From assembly GCF_044502415.1 (NCBI RefSeq), contig NZ_CP172402.1: 64,000 nucleotides of DNA, one strand, 5' to 3'. The notes beneath the pieces are model-generated. The model saw nothing but the letters and a program-made list of their open reading frames with translations. It had not been told where the DNA came from and made no database searches. The stretch is from Haloimpatiens lingqiaonensis (GTDB lineage Bacteria > Bacillota > Clostridia > Clostridiales > Clostridiaceae). The translations under genes and the position numbers were made by a program. Below are positions 7,183 to 15,269 of the stretch, in pieces; within the stretch, counting starts at the first letter, position 1, and each line of letters begins with the position of its first letter.

Positions 7183-7957
7183 ATTGAATAAACCATTAAT
7201 TCATTGTATTACAAATCCTATTTCAATAAATGATTGTGCAAATATGGTGTTGGCAGTTGGTGCAAAACCTATTATGGCTGAACACCCTTTGGAAGTGGCC
7301 GAAATTACTGCTAAATCTAAAGCTTTAGGAGTTAATCTTGGAAATATAACGGATACAAGAATGGAATCTATGCTGATTTCAGGTAAAACTGCTTTTGAAA
7401 ATAAAATTCCCCAAGTAATAGATTTGGTAGGTGTAGCATGCAGTAAACTTCGCTTAGAATATGCAAAAAAATTTATTTCACAGTGTCATCCGAATGTTAT
7501 TAAGGGCAACATGTCTGAGATAAAAGCAATTTGTGGCATAAAAAGCAATTCAAAAGGAATTGATGTGGGAGAATGTGATATTGTAACAGAAAAAAATTAC
7601 ATTGAAAATGTAGAAATTCTAAAGAAGCTCTCTTTAGAAACCGGTGCTGTTATTGCAGCAACAGGAGTTATAGACATAATAGCAAATAATACAGATGCAT
7701 ATTTAATAACAAATGGTTGTGAAATGCTTTCAATGATAACTGGTACAGGTTGTATGCTTAATGCACTTATAGCAAGCTATATTTCTTCTGGCCATATATT
7801 AGGTGGTACTGTTCTTGCAATAGCTCTTATGGGTATATGTGGTGAACTTTCCCAGCATGTTAAGGGCAATGGAAGTTTTAGGACTGAGCTTATAGATAAT
7901 ATGTTTAGTATTTCTGATAATGTGATAATAGAAAAAATAAGATATAAATTAAAATAA
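7127..7957 (+). CDS. thiM: ThiM, hydroxyethylthiazole kinase
   Basis: Phosphorylates 4-methyl-5-(2-hydroxyethyl)thiazole with ATP, letting salvaged thiazole enter thiamine phosphate synthesis. The family hallmarks are LIHCITNPISINDCANMVLAVGAKPIM near the N-terminus, the nucleotide segment IAATGVIDIIA, and the anion-hole motif MITGTGCMLNALIAS. The start at 7127 gives 276 residues, the usual ThiM length; the frame stays open back to 7091, but that extension lacks similarity and a ribosome site. It overlaps thiW by 56 nt. The thiE or thiD genes often found next are missing; an IS element begins about 70 nt downstream. Confidence 0.93.
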   Translation: MTNQKLTINNLLQIKQSVKLNKPLIHCITNPISINDCANMVLAVGAKPIMAEHPLEVAEITAKSKALGVNLGNITDTRMESMLISGKTAFENKIPQVIDLVGVACSKLRLEYAKKFISQCHPNVIKGNMSEIKAICGIKSNSKGIDVGECDIVTEKNYIENVEILKKLSLETGAVIAATGVIDIIANNTDAYLITNGCEMLSMITGTGCMLNALIASYISSGHILGGTVLAIALMGICGELSQHVKGNGSFRTELIDNMFSISDNVIIEKIRYKLK

Positions 7958-8027
7958 GTTTACTCAATTTCTGGTGGAATAACATTAAAAAAAATTTAAA
8001 TAATAAATACGGGTAAAATAATATTCA

Positions 8028-9664
8028 GGGAACCTTGGCAGGTTGTGCGAAAATCCATAATTTATGGTATAATTTAATATATAAGTATTAAATTTCTATT
8101 AAGGGGTTGTTGCAATGAATTATATTTATGGTGATGATAGAAAACAAACAAAAATTGAAATAATGGAAGACTATGTTGATAACGATAGTGAAGTAAGAAT
8201 TATTGATAAAATAATTGATGTTATGGATATAGAAAGTATGGGTTTCAAAGTTGGAAATAACGATGAAGTGGGACGACCTAAATTCAATCCAAAAGATTTA
8301 TTGAAATTATACGTTTATGGATATTTTTACGGAATAAGATCATCACGTAAATTAGCAAAGCAATGCCTTATTAATAGGGAAGTTATTTGGTTAATTAAAG
8401 GTATTAAACCTAAGTATAGAGTTATTGCAGATTTTAGAAAAGAAAATGTTGAAGCTCTTGAAAATATTTTTAAAAAGTTTTTTAATTACTGTATTGAGCT
8501 GGGCTTATATGGTAAAGAACTAATTGTTATAGATGGTACTAAAGTAGAGGCTTCCGCATCTAAGAGAAAAAATTACAGCTTAAATAAGCTATCTAAAATG
8601 AAGGAAATAACTCAAAATAAAATTGAAGAATATATGCATGCAATAGAAATTAATGATGATTTAGATGAGAATAAAAATAAGGATTTTGATAAAGAAGCCA
8701 TAGAGTCTGCTATAAAAACATTAGAAGAAAAATTGGAATACTACAAACAATTAGATACTCAAATAGTATTAAACGATGAAACTGAAATTAATTTTACAGA
8801 TCCTGATGCTAAAACAGTAAAATTTGGAGCTAATCAAGGTACTGATTTGGGGTATAATGTTCAAGTAGCAGTAGATGCTAAAAATAAACTTATAGCTGCT
8901 TATGATGTTATTAATAATTCAGCGGATCAAGGTCAGTTGTTTAATATGAGTCAAAAAGCTAAAGAGGATCTTGATGTAGATTCTATAGAAGTTCTTGCAG
9001 ATAAAGGGTACTTTCATACAGAAGATTTTATTAAATGCGCTAAAGAAAATATTGTAGCTTATGTGTCTAAACCAACGTATTCTAATGGCATAGGAAATCC
9101 AACATATTATACTGATAAATTCAAATATTTAAAAGAAGAAGATGCATATATTTGTCCTGACGGACAAACTTTACATTGTATTACAAAAAAAATTAATGCT
9201 AAAAAGAAAAGATATTGTAATTATGATGCATGTAGTAAATGCAGAAACAAATCTAAATGCACAAATTCATCCAAAGGAAGAACAATAACAAGAGGCGAAA
9301 ATGAAAATATTACAGAAGCGGTTAACGAAAGAGTTAAGGAGAATAAATCAAAATGTATGCTTCGACAAACAATTGTTGAACATCCTTTTGGAACATTAAA
9401 AAGGACAATGGGTTTTTACTACTTACTTTTGAGAGGTTTCAAAAAAGTGAGGGGTGAGATTAGTCTTGCCATTTTTACCTATAATTTAAAAAGAGTAATA
9501 AATATTCTAGGAGTTGAAAGGCTCCTAGGAGCCCTTCTTGCTAATATTTATATATATTTTCTGAGAAAGAACAAAAAGATTACTATAGTCGCTTAAAAAA
9601 GGAAATAAAGTTTCTAAGTAATCTTTTTATAAAGTTAATTTACGCACAATCTGTTGGGGTTCTC
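8028..9664 (+). mobile_element. IS1182-family-like insertion sequence
   Basis: About 1637 bp bounded by imperfect inverted repeats. The left end 8028-8053 (GGGAACC, then CAGGTTGTGCG) matches the complement of the right end (GAGAACC, then CAGATTGTGCG, about 9639-9664). One transposase gene fills it. No clear target duplication is visible. It lies between thiM and the 2-hydroxyacid dehydrogenase gene and may have displaced further thiamine genes. Confidence 0.8.
8115..9596 (+). CDS. IS1182-family transposase
   Basis: A 493-residue DDE transposase with the DUF772-type N-terminal domain (RPKFNPKDLLKLYVYGYFYGIRSSRKLAKQC), the first catalytic Asp in LIVIDGTKVEASASK, the second in VEVLADKGYFHTEDF-like context (IEVLADKGYFH), and the C-terminal Glu segment QTIVEHPFGTLKRTMGFYYLLLRG. 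A Cys4 zinc-like insert (CNYDACSKCRNKSKC) lies before the last block, as in this family. The reading frame is intact with a ribosome site (AAGGGGTTG), so it is potentially active. It lies within the inverted repeats of its element. Confidence 0.9.
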   Translation: MNYIYGDDRKQTKIEIMEDYVDNDSEVRIIDKIIDVMDIESMGFKVGNNDEVGRPKFNPKDLLKLYVYGYFYGIRSSRKLAKQCLINREVIWLIKGIKPKYRVIADFRKENVEALENIFKKFFNYCIELGLYGKELIVIDGTKVEASASKRKNYSLNKLSKMKEITQNKIEEYMHAIEINDDLDENKNKDFDKEAIESAIKTLEEKLEYYKQLDTQIVLNDETEINFTDPDAKTVKFGANQGTDLGYNVQVAVDAKNKLIAAYDVINNSADQGQLFNMSQKAKEDLDVDSIEVLADKGYFHTEDFIKCAKENIVAYVSKPTYSNGIGNPTYYTDKFKYLKEEDAYICPDGQTLHCITKKINAKKKRYCNYDACSKCRNKSKCTNSSKGRTITRGENENITEAVNERVKENKSKCMLRQTIVEHPFGTLKRTMGFYYLLLRGFKKVRGEISLAIFTYNLKRVINILGVERLLGALLANIYIYFLRKNKKITIVA

Positions 9665-9760
9665 TTTTTTATAAGTGCTTTCAATAATATGAGTTTGAGG
9701 TTAAAATATAGATATGGGAATAAAGTATGTGGACTATTACTTATAAGGGAGGAGATTTTG

Positions 9761-10729
9761 ATGAAACCTAAAGTATATATTGCTCGAAGAGTTTCAAAGG
9801 AAGTTCAAGAATACATTTCAAAGTTTTGTGATCTTGAAATGAATGAAAGTGATGAAATATTATCCAGGGAAAAGATAGTGGAAAAGTATAATCATATAGA
9901 TGGATTAATAACCATTGGAACAAAAATAGATGAAGAATTTTTAAATTCTATGCCTAATTTAAAAGTAGTAAGTAACATATCTGTAGGATATGATAATTTT
10001 GTAATAAAAGATATGAAAAAAAGAAAAATAATAGGTACTAATACGCCAGATACATTAAATGATACAGTGGCAGATTTAGCTTTGGGGCTTATATTGTCAG
10101 TGGCAAGAAGAATACCAGAACTTGATAAAATAACTAAAGCTGGGATGTGGACAAAGGTCTATCCGGAAGAATATGTAGGCACAGAAGTGCACCATAAAAC
10201 CTTAGGTATAATAGGCATGGGTAGAATAGGTGAAGTTGTGGCTAAAAGAGCTAAATTAGGATTTGACATGGATGTATTATATTATAATAGACACAGAAAA
10301 GAAGAAACGGAAAAGAGGCTAGGGGTAAAGTATTATTCTAAGGATGAACTTATTAAAAAATCTGATTTTATAGTAGTATTAACTCCTCTTACTAAGGAAA
10401 CATATCATTTTATTGACGAAAGAGAATTTAACTTAATGAAAAAATCAGCAATAATTATTAATGTGTCTAGGGGGCAAACTATTAATGAACTAGCTTTAAT
10501 TGATGCTATAAAAACTGGAAAAATAGCAGGAGCAGGGGTAGATGTGTTTGAAAAAGAACCTACAGATAAAAACAATCCACTTCTGAGGATGGAAAATGTA
10601 GTGACTTTGCCGCACATAGGATCAGGCACTTGGAATACAAGAAACCATATGAGCATGGTGGCAGCGGAGGATATGGTTTCAGCATTGCAAGGAAATATAC
10701 CTAAAAATTTAGTAGAGGAATTTAAATAA
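9761..10729 (+). CDS. D-2-hydroxyacid dehydrogenase (glyoxylate/hydroxypyruvate reductase type)
   Basis: A 322-residue NAD(P)-dependent reductase of 2-keto acids. The ATG at 9761 is used because it follows GGGAGGAG with proper spacing; the open frame upstream to 9689 runs from the IS flank. The nucleotide-binding motif is GIIGMGRIGEVVAKRAK (~150-166), and the Arg/Glu/His triad is visible as NVSRGQTINE (Arg), FEKEPT (Glu) and LPHIGSGT (His). The exact substrate cannot be fixed; glyoxylate, hydroxypyruvate or 2-ketogluconate are the usual options. It stands 34 nt before a tiny DUF6440-like gene. Confidence 0.9.
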   Translation: MKPKVYIARRVSKEVQEYISKFCDLEMNESDEILSREKIVEKYNHIDGLITIGTKIDEEFLNSMPNLKVVSNISVGYDNFVIKDMKKRKIIGTNTPDTLNDTVADLALGLILSVARRIPELDKITKAGMWTKVYPEEYVGTEVHHKTLGIIGMGRIGEVVAKRAKLGFDMDVLYYNRHRKEETEKRLGVKYYSKDELIKKSDFIVVLTPLTKETYHFIDEREFNLMKKSAIIINVSRGQTINELALIDAIKTGKIAGAGVDVFEKEPTDKNNPLLRMENVVTLPHIGSGTWNTRNHMSMVAAEDMVSALQGNIPKNLVEEFK

Positions 10730-10763
10730 AAGTTCATCGGAAAAATTTATGGAGGGATTTTAT

Positions 10764-10958
10764 ATGTTTGGAAAAGAAAAAAAAGAAAAGCGATTTGTTG
10801 TTAAAGAAGAACAATCATTAGGCATTGGTGTATTTGATGCATTGTATATTGTTGTGGATACTAGGACAGGGGTTAATTACTTAATGACTGCAAGAGATGG
10901 TGTGAATGGAATAACACCATTATTAGATTCCGATGGTAAGGTAGTAGTTGATAAATAA
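10764..10958 (+). CDS. DUF6440-like small protein
   Basis: A 64-residue soluble protein starting at 10764 after GGAGGG (a 5-residue longer frame from 10749 has no ribosome site). The pattern GIGVFDALYIVVDTRTGVNYLMTA followed by ITPLLDSDGKVVVDK is that of DUF6440, small proteins common in Firmicutes whose function is unknown. No catalytic motif is evident. It probably shares a transcript with the upstream dehydrogenase. Confidence 0.6.
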   Translation: MFGKEKKEKRFVVKEEQSLGIGVFDALYIVVDTRTGVNYLMTARDGVNGITPLLDSDGKVVVDK

Positions 10959-11046
10959 ATTTTAATTTGTAGATTTAATGTAATAGAATTTAATATTAAA
11001 GTTTGTTTTATACTTCTTATTACGAGATAAAAGTTTTAAAAATGTA

Positions 11047-11187
11047 ATGGAGAATAAAGTGGAAAATATGGGAATGATTGTGGCTATTGAAATAGAGGCA
11101 GTGTTAAATAAATTTGGAATACCGATTCAAGAATTAAAATTTACTGATAGTATTACTGGTAAAGTAAGTAAATTTATTTTATCATGA
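11047..11187 (+). CDS. possible 46-residue small ORF before the DinB-like gene
   Basis: An ATG-started frame (MENKVENMGMIVAIEIEAV ... FILS) ends in TGA overlapping an ATG (ATGA at 11184), which suggests coupling to the next gene. No clear ribosome site precedes it. The composition is protein-like, so it may be a real microprotein or the tail of a decayed gene. Function unknown. Confidence 0.35.
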   Translation: MENKVENMGMIVAIEIEAVLNKFGIPIQELKFTDSITGKVSKFILS

Positions 11188-11198
11188 GGGGGAATTTG

Positions 11199-11855
11199 AT
11201 GAAAACAAAACAAGAGCGTTCAGAAATTTTTAAGTCCTTTCAAACAAACATAAAGAGAAAAGACTCTTTTGAACTTGGCAAGGAGAAATTAATGGAGCTT
11301 AGGGGGGAATTGATGTCAATATATGACTATATATTTGCTACTTGTAGCAATGAGGATTTCGTAAAAATGCCCCTTGCTAAAGATAAGACAATAGCATATT
11401 ATATATATCATCTTACTAGAATTGAAGATATTACATCAAACACTTTAATTGCAGGGAAGGAACAAATTTTCTTTAGAAATAATTATGATAAGTTACTTAA
11501 GTCTCCTATTATAACTACAGGCAATGAGATACCACGTGATAAATTAGTCCAATTTAGTGAAATGCTAGATATAAATCAATTGAAAAATTATACAACTGAT
11601 GTTTTAAATAATACAAATAATATAATAAAGAATATGAGTTATGAGGATTCAAAAACTAAAGTAGCCCAAGAGAGGAAAACAGAGTTATTGAAGCTTAATA
11701 CTGTGTCAGAGGATGAAAATGCCTTTTGGCTTGTGGATTACTGGTGTAATAAAACCTTTGCTGGATTGTTGTTAATGCCTTTTTCTAGACATCAGATGTT
11801 ACACCTGGATGGTTGCTTAAGAATAACGAAAAAAATAAAAAAGTCAATAAGTTAA
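11199..11855 (+). CDS. DinB-like putative metal-dependent protein
   Basis: A 218-residue mainly helical protein. The start at 11199 follows GAGGGGG with good spacing; the in-frame ATG at 11184 overlaps that site and a preceding stop. Histidines at spacings typical of DinB/YfiT four-helix bundles are visible: YYIYHLTRIED (~73) and PFSRHQMLHLDGCLRITKK near the C-terminus, which could hold a metal ion. DinB-like proteins include thiol-dependent transferases and many of unknown role. The family call is moderate. Confidence 0.6.
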   Translation: MKTKQERSEIFKSFQTNIKRKDSFELGKEKLMELRGELMSIYDYIFATCSNEDFVKMPLAKDKTIAYYIYHLTRIEDITSNTLIAGKEQIFFRNNYDKLLKSPIITTGNEIPRDKLVQFSEMLDINQLKNYTTDVLNNTNNIIKNMSYEDSKTKVAQERKTELLKLNTVSEDENAFWLVDYWCNKTFAGLLLMPFSRHQMLHLDGCLRITKKIKKSIS

Positions 11856-12020
11856 AAAAATTTCAAATGGCATGGAATTGTAGAAAGTGATATAATATTT
11901 AATGTATTTTATATAAAAGTGTTAATTTTAGAGAGCCTAGGTTCTCTTTTTTTTAATAAGTACTTTTAATAATTTAGGTTTATGGCTAAAATATTAATAT
12001 AATAAATAAAAAAGAGGCAG

Positions 12021-14078
12021 GTGTATTCTTTGGAAGGAAAATGCTACTATTGTAAAAAAGAATTTAGTAAATCAGGGATTTTAAAACACATCAAAAGTTG
12101 TTCTGTTAGGAAAGAATATATGGGAGAAAGTACAATGGCTTCTAAAGCTAAGAAGAATAAATTTATATTGAGCATAGCATCTAAATATGAACCTAGTGTT
12201 TATTGGTTGTACATAGCTATAGATAAAACTGCTACTCTAAAAGAATTAGATAAGTTTTTAAGAGACATATGGGTAGAATGCTGCGGTCATTTAAGTAGTT
12301 TTGAAATAAATGGTGTGAGTTATGAATCTTCATTGAATGATTGCTGGGGCTGGAAGAATTCTGCAAAAAATATGGATGTAAAGCTTAAGGATGTAGTAGT
12401 GCTAAATGATAAAATAAATTATGAGTATGATTTTGGTTCTACAACTTATTTAAATATAAAGGTTGCAGGAGAATTGTCTAGTTCATCTACAGAAAATAAA
12501 ATTGAAATAATGGCTAGAAATAATGAGCCAGAAATAAAATGCTCTAATTGTGGTGATAAGGCGGCATATTATGATTATGACCATGAAGAATATTTATGTG
12601 AAGAATGTTTAAAGGATATTACCCAAGAAGATAGTGAAATGATAGAAGAACTAGGGTACTGCAATTCCCCTAGAGATGGTATATGTGGATATTGGGGTAA
12701 AAAGGAGAATGAGGAAGCATATCTTCCTGTGATTAATAATCAACATGTTGATATTAAACAAATAAATAATTCAAAAAATAAAAATGAAGTACATAATATT
12801 CATAATGATAAAGATGCTGACAAAGATAATGTAATAGATATAAATGAAATATTAAAGGCTAAAAATCAAAATAAATTAATGGATATAAATAATTTATTAG
12901 ATTTTGAGGATGAAGAAGAACTGGAAAATAACTTAATAGAAAATATGGAAAATCTTTTTAAAGATTTTATTATATCTAAAGGTATAAGCATGGAAAAGAA
13001 AATATGGTCTTCTATGAAGAATGATACTTCTTTAGAGTATCATTTAGGTAGATTAACGAAAAAGGAACTAGTGAGTGTAGCTAATAATCTTAATATAAAA
13101 AAAGTATCATCCTTAAAAAAAGAACAGTTGAAAAATAAAATTTTAGGATTATATGAAGAAAAAATAGATATTTATATAGAAAATTTAGATATTTCAAGAT
13201 TCAACTTTTTGCTGAATTTAGCTATTAAAGAAGGTGGAATTTATGAGAATATGGAGGATGATGACTTAGTTGAAACTTATTTTTTTAGAGAGAGAGCACT
13301 GGTTTTTCCAGGGATAATTGATAAAAGAGAAGTAGTTATTATGCCTGATGAAGCGCGAAAAATAATATTAAATAAAAATACCGAGGACTTTAAGAATAAA
13401 TTATTAAAAAATGAAGAGATAATAAAATTGTTTTGGGGAATGTGTTATTATTATGGTGTTATAGAATTAGAACAGTTTACTAAACTAGTAACAAAGTACA
13501 TAGACTATGATATAGATGATATGGATTTAGTTTCAATATTAGGAGAAGCAGCGGTATATTATAATGAATTTTATTTTGATGGTTATTTGGGTACTGACGC
13601 CTTAGTGGAGGATGAATACTTTATATTAAGCCAACAGAAAAATAGAGATGATTTGGATTTTTATCCATTTACTAAGAAAGAATTATTTAAGGTAGCTGTT
13701 ATAAATTATGAGGAAAATGGCAGGGCATATAAGAAATTTTATAGTTATTTATGTGATAATTTCAATATAGACAGTGACAAGGCAGAAGATTTGATATTTA
13801 ATTTAGAAATAGATATACAAAATACTAAAGATTTTTCCGGAGGTTTTAGTGACTTTTTAGAATGTTTTAATTTTACGGATATGGATGAGGCAAATGAAAT
13901 GCTTAATGAATTAAGGAAGTTTGCTAATAGCATAAGGCAGTGGGCTATAAAAGGATATACTCCAAATGAACTTGTTGCTTTAGAAAAAGGCAAAAGACAA
14001 AATGGAAAAATTGGTAGAAATGAACCATGTCCTTGTGGAAGTGGAAAAAAGTATAAAAATTGTTGTTTAAAAAAATAA
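12021..14078 (+). CDS. large multidomain protein: zinc finger, PRiA4_ORF3-like and SEC-C
   Basis: A 685-residue protein. Residues 8-30 form a C2HC finger (CYYCKKEFSKSGILKHIKSC). Residues ~45-160 resemble the plasmid pRiA4b ORF3-like domain (WLYIAIDKTATLKELDKFLRDIWVECCGHLSSF, later YEYDFGSTTYL). A second CxxC pair follows (IKCSNCGDKAAYYDYDHEEYLCEECL). An Asn/Lys/Asp-rich linker leads to a helical Rho-N-like repeat (KKELVSVANNLNIKKVSSLKKEQLK) and a long C-terminal region ending in a SEC-C motif (GRNEPCPCGSGKKYKNCCLKK). The GTG at 12021 lies only 3 nt from GAGG; TTG at 12030, six nt after AGGTG, is the better-spaced start. Cytosolic; function unknown. Confidence 0.7.
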   Translation: MYSLEGKCYYCKKEFSKSGILKHIKSCSVRKEYMGESTMASKAKKNKFILSIASKYEPSVYWLYIAIDKTATLKELDKFLRDIWVECCGHLSSFEINGVSYESSLNDCWGWKNSAKNMDVKLKDVVVLNDKINYEYDFGSTTYLNIKVAGELSSSSTENKIEIMARNNEPEIKCSNCGDKAAYYDYDHEEYLCEECLKDITQEDSEMIEELGYCNSPRDGICGYWGKKENEEAYLPVINNQHVDIKQINNSKNKNEVHNIHNDKDADKDNVIDINEILKAKNQNKLMDINNLLDFEDEEELENNLIENMENLFKDFIISKGISMEKKIWSSMKNDTSLEYHLGRLTKKELVSVANNLNIKKVSSLKKEQLKNKILGLYEEKIDIYIENLDISRFNFLLNLAIKEGGIYENMEDDDLVETYFFRERALVFPGIIDKREVVIMPDEARKIILNKNTEDFKNKLLKNEEIIKLFWGMCYYYGVIELEQFTKLVTKYIDYDIDDMDLVSILGEAAVYYNEFYFDGYLGTDALVEDEYFILSQQKNRDDLDFYPFTKKELFKVAVINYEENGRAYKKFYSYLCDNFNIDSDKAEDLIFNLEIDIQNTKDFSGGFSDFLECFNFTDMDEANEMLNELRKFANSIRQWAIKGYTPNELVALEKGKRQNGKIGRNEPCPCGSGKKYKNCCLKK

Positions 14079-14137
14079 ATTTTAATTTATCAAAAGCCCC
14101 TATTTCATTGTAAGAAAGTGGGGGCTAGGGGGATTTT

Positions 14138-14410
14138 ATGGAAGTATACCTAAAGTATTACCTTATTCTTTTAAACTTAATAGGATTTATAGTTATGTAT
14201 ACGGATAAGAAAAAAGCTAAAAGAAATACCTGGAGAATAAGAGAAAGAACTTTATTACTAATAGCTGCCTTTGGGGGAAGTATAGGATCTTATTTAGGAA
14301 TGAAACTATTCAGACATAAAACTAAACATGCTAAATTTAAATATGGCATTCCCATTATAATATTAATTCAATTATTGTTAATTTTATATGGAACAGGGCT
14401 GTTGCATTAA
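14138..14410 (+). CDS. DUF1294 family membrane protein
   Basis: A 90-residue protein with two or three hydrophobic segments around the DUF1294 core: MYTDKKKAKRNTWRIRERTLLLIAAFGGSIGSYLGMKLFRHKTKHAKF. Function unknown. The start follows AGGGGG with 7-nt spacing. Its last codons and stop (14395-14411) coincide with one arm of a dispersed repeat found twice elsewhere in the window, so the C-terminus may have been supplied by a repeat insertion. A C-rich/G-rich hairpin (AGCCCC/GGGGCT) separates it from the upstream gene. Confidence 0.8.
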   Translation: MEVYLKYYLILLNLIGFIVMYTDKKKAKRNTWRIRERTLLLIAAFGGSIGSYLGMKLFRHKTKHAKFKYGIPIIILIQLLLILYGTGLLH

Positions 14411-14411
14411 G
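14395..14411 (+). repeat. half copy of the AGGGCTGTTGCA repeat
   Basis: This 17-nt segment is identical to the complement of the right arm of the long hairpin at 17309-17405 and continues similarly (GAAATTAC against TAATTTAC). No opposing arm is found downstream, so it looks like a half element or recombination scar at the end of the DUF1294 gene. Confidence 0.5.
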
Positions 14412-14529
14412 GAAATTACGTGAAATAGTTTGCTAAGAATAGATTTTATATATACGATTCTATAAAAAGCAAAGTATTAAATCTTTTATATAAAGGCGAA
14501 AACCCTAAAAATATATTAATGGGTAAAAT

Positions 14530-14664
14530 ATAAGCAGAGTTCTAACCTTCAGATGGAGTTTTTACTCCAACTGAAGGTTAGAGATTGTTATCCAGGGACG
14601 TAGCTGCCGTTATCTCCACTTTGTTAGAAGTGGGAGTGTTACGGCAGGTACGTCTCTGGATAAA
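14530..14664 (+). repeat. two-hairpin structured repeat, copy A
   Basis: Hairpin 1 is a 19-bp stem with a TTTT loop and one mismatch (about 14541-14583). Hairpin 2 (14588-14663) has a 15-bp basal stem with one G-U pair, a CTGCCGT/ACGGCAG middle stem and an apical stem with loop TGTTAG. The same unit recurs at 25908-26042 and, inverted, at 57084-57220. It is 120 nt from the DUF1294 gene and is followed by a terminator. Confidence 0.85.
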
Positions 14665-14680
14665 TTTTCTTTGGAGTGGT

Positions 14681-14716
14681 GAAAGGATAGTTTCTGCGGA
14701 ACTATCCTTTCATTTT
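14681..14716 (+). terminator. strong terminator after repeat copy A
   Basis: A perfect 12-bp stem (14681-14692 with 14700-14711) with a 7-nt loop and TTTTT following. It would end a transcript running through repeat A, so this repeat may be the 3' part of a transcribed RNA. Confidence 0.85.
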
Positions 14717-14740
14717 TGAATATATTGTAGAATAGAGGAA

Positions 14741-14789
14741 TTTATTTCAATATGTGTTTACATATTTTGTAAATACATATTGAAATAAA
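14741..14789. repeat. 22-bp-arm inverted repeat
   Basis: The arms 14741-14762 and 14768-14789 are complementary over 22 positions with a single G-U pair and a 5-nt centre. No T run follows, so it is not an ordinary terminator. It lies about 130 nt before the Spo0E-like gene and could be an operator, a cruciform or a relic of a mobile element. Confidence 0.75.
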
Positions 14790-14922
14790 TTTGAACTTGT
14801 AAAATTTTCATATTATAGTATACTTTTTGTATTTTTATCTTTACATCCTGTTATTATTGAAATATAATAGAAAATGTTGGGATTAATAATTAACGATTTC
14901 TATGTATATAGGAGAGGGAAGA

Positions 14923-15056
14923 ATGGAAGAAATTAGAGCGTTATTGAATAAAATAATAAACGATGGCAAATTGGCCTTAAGTAGTGAAGAGTGGTAAGTG
15001 TTAGTCAACAATTGGACAAGCTTATTTTAAAATTCTATTCAGATCAAAATGAATGA
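14923..15056 (+). pseudogene. Spo0E-like aspartyl-phosphate phosphatase, frameshifted
   Basis: After a good ribosome site (GGAGAGG) the frame reads MEEIRALLNKIINDGKLALSSEEW and stops at 14997. Two bases out of phase the sequence continues VVSVSQQLDKLILKFYSDQNE to a stop at 15056. The second piece carries the Spo0E signature SQxLDxLIxxFY. An extra GA in the GAAGAG run explains the shift. Intact members dephosphorylate Spo0A~P and delay sporulation. Either a real mutation or a sequencing error; there is no slippery heptamer to support programmed shifting. Confidence 0.75.
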
Positions 15057-15078
15057 AGATAATTTGATTTATGCGTGT

Positions 15079-15117
15079 TATAAGGTTTGTAGGAGTTTTT
15101 TCTTTTACAAACCTTAT
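15079..15117 (+). terminator. terminator after the Spo0E-like locus
   Basis: An 11-bp stem (ATAAGGTTTGTA-type arm near 15079-15090 with TACAAACCTTAT near 15106-15117) around a T-rich loop. It sits just past the Spo0E-like frame. The T run is in the loop rather than after the stem, so efficiency is uncertain. Confidence 0.5.
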
Positions 15118-15269
15118 TACATTATGGGATATATTATGCCAAGGTGTATTTTATAATTGTTAACGTAGTGTAATAATTGTATTACCTATATTGTAAATTT
15201 TTTATTTGAGTGATAGTATTAATTTTATAATTTTGTTTAATAAATTAAAAAGCTTGAAGGAGGAAATAA

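Noticed and set aside
8028..9664. Target duplication for the IS1182-like element
   Set aside because: No matching short direct repeat could be found directly outside the inverted repeats.
9689..9760. Longer N-terminus for the 2-hydroxyacid dehydrogenase
   Set aside because: The added residues derive from the IS flank and the ATG at 9761 has the strong GGGAGGAG site.
14411..14530. Possible riboswitch between DUF1294 and repeat A (GGCGAAAACCC motif)
   Set aside because: No known aptamer consensus could be matched; only weak pairing (ACCC/GGGT) is visible.
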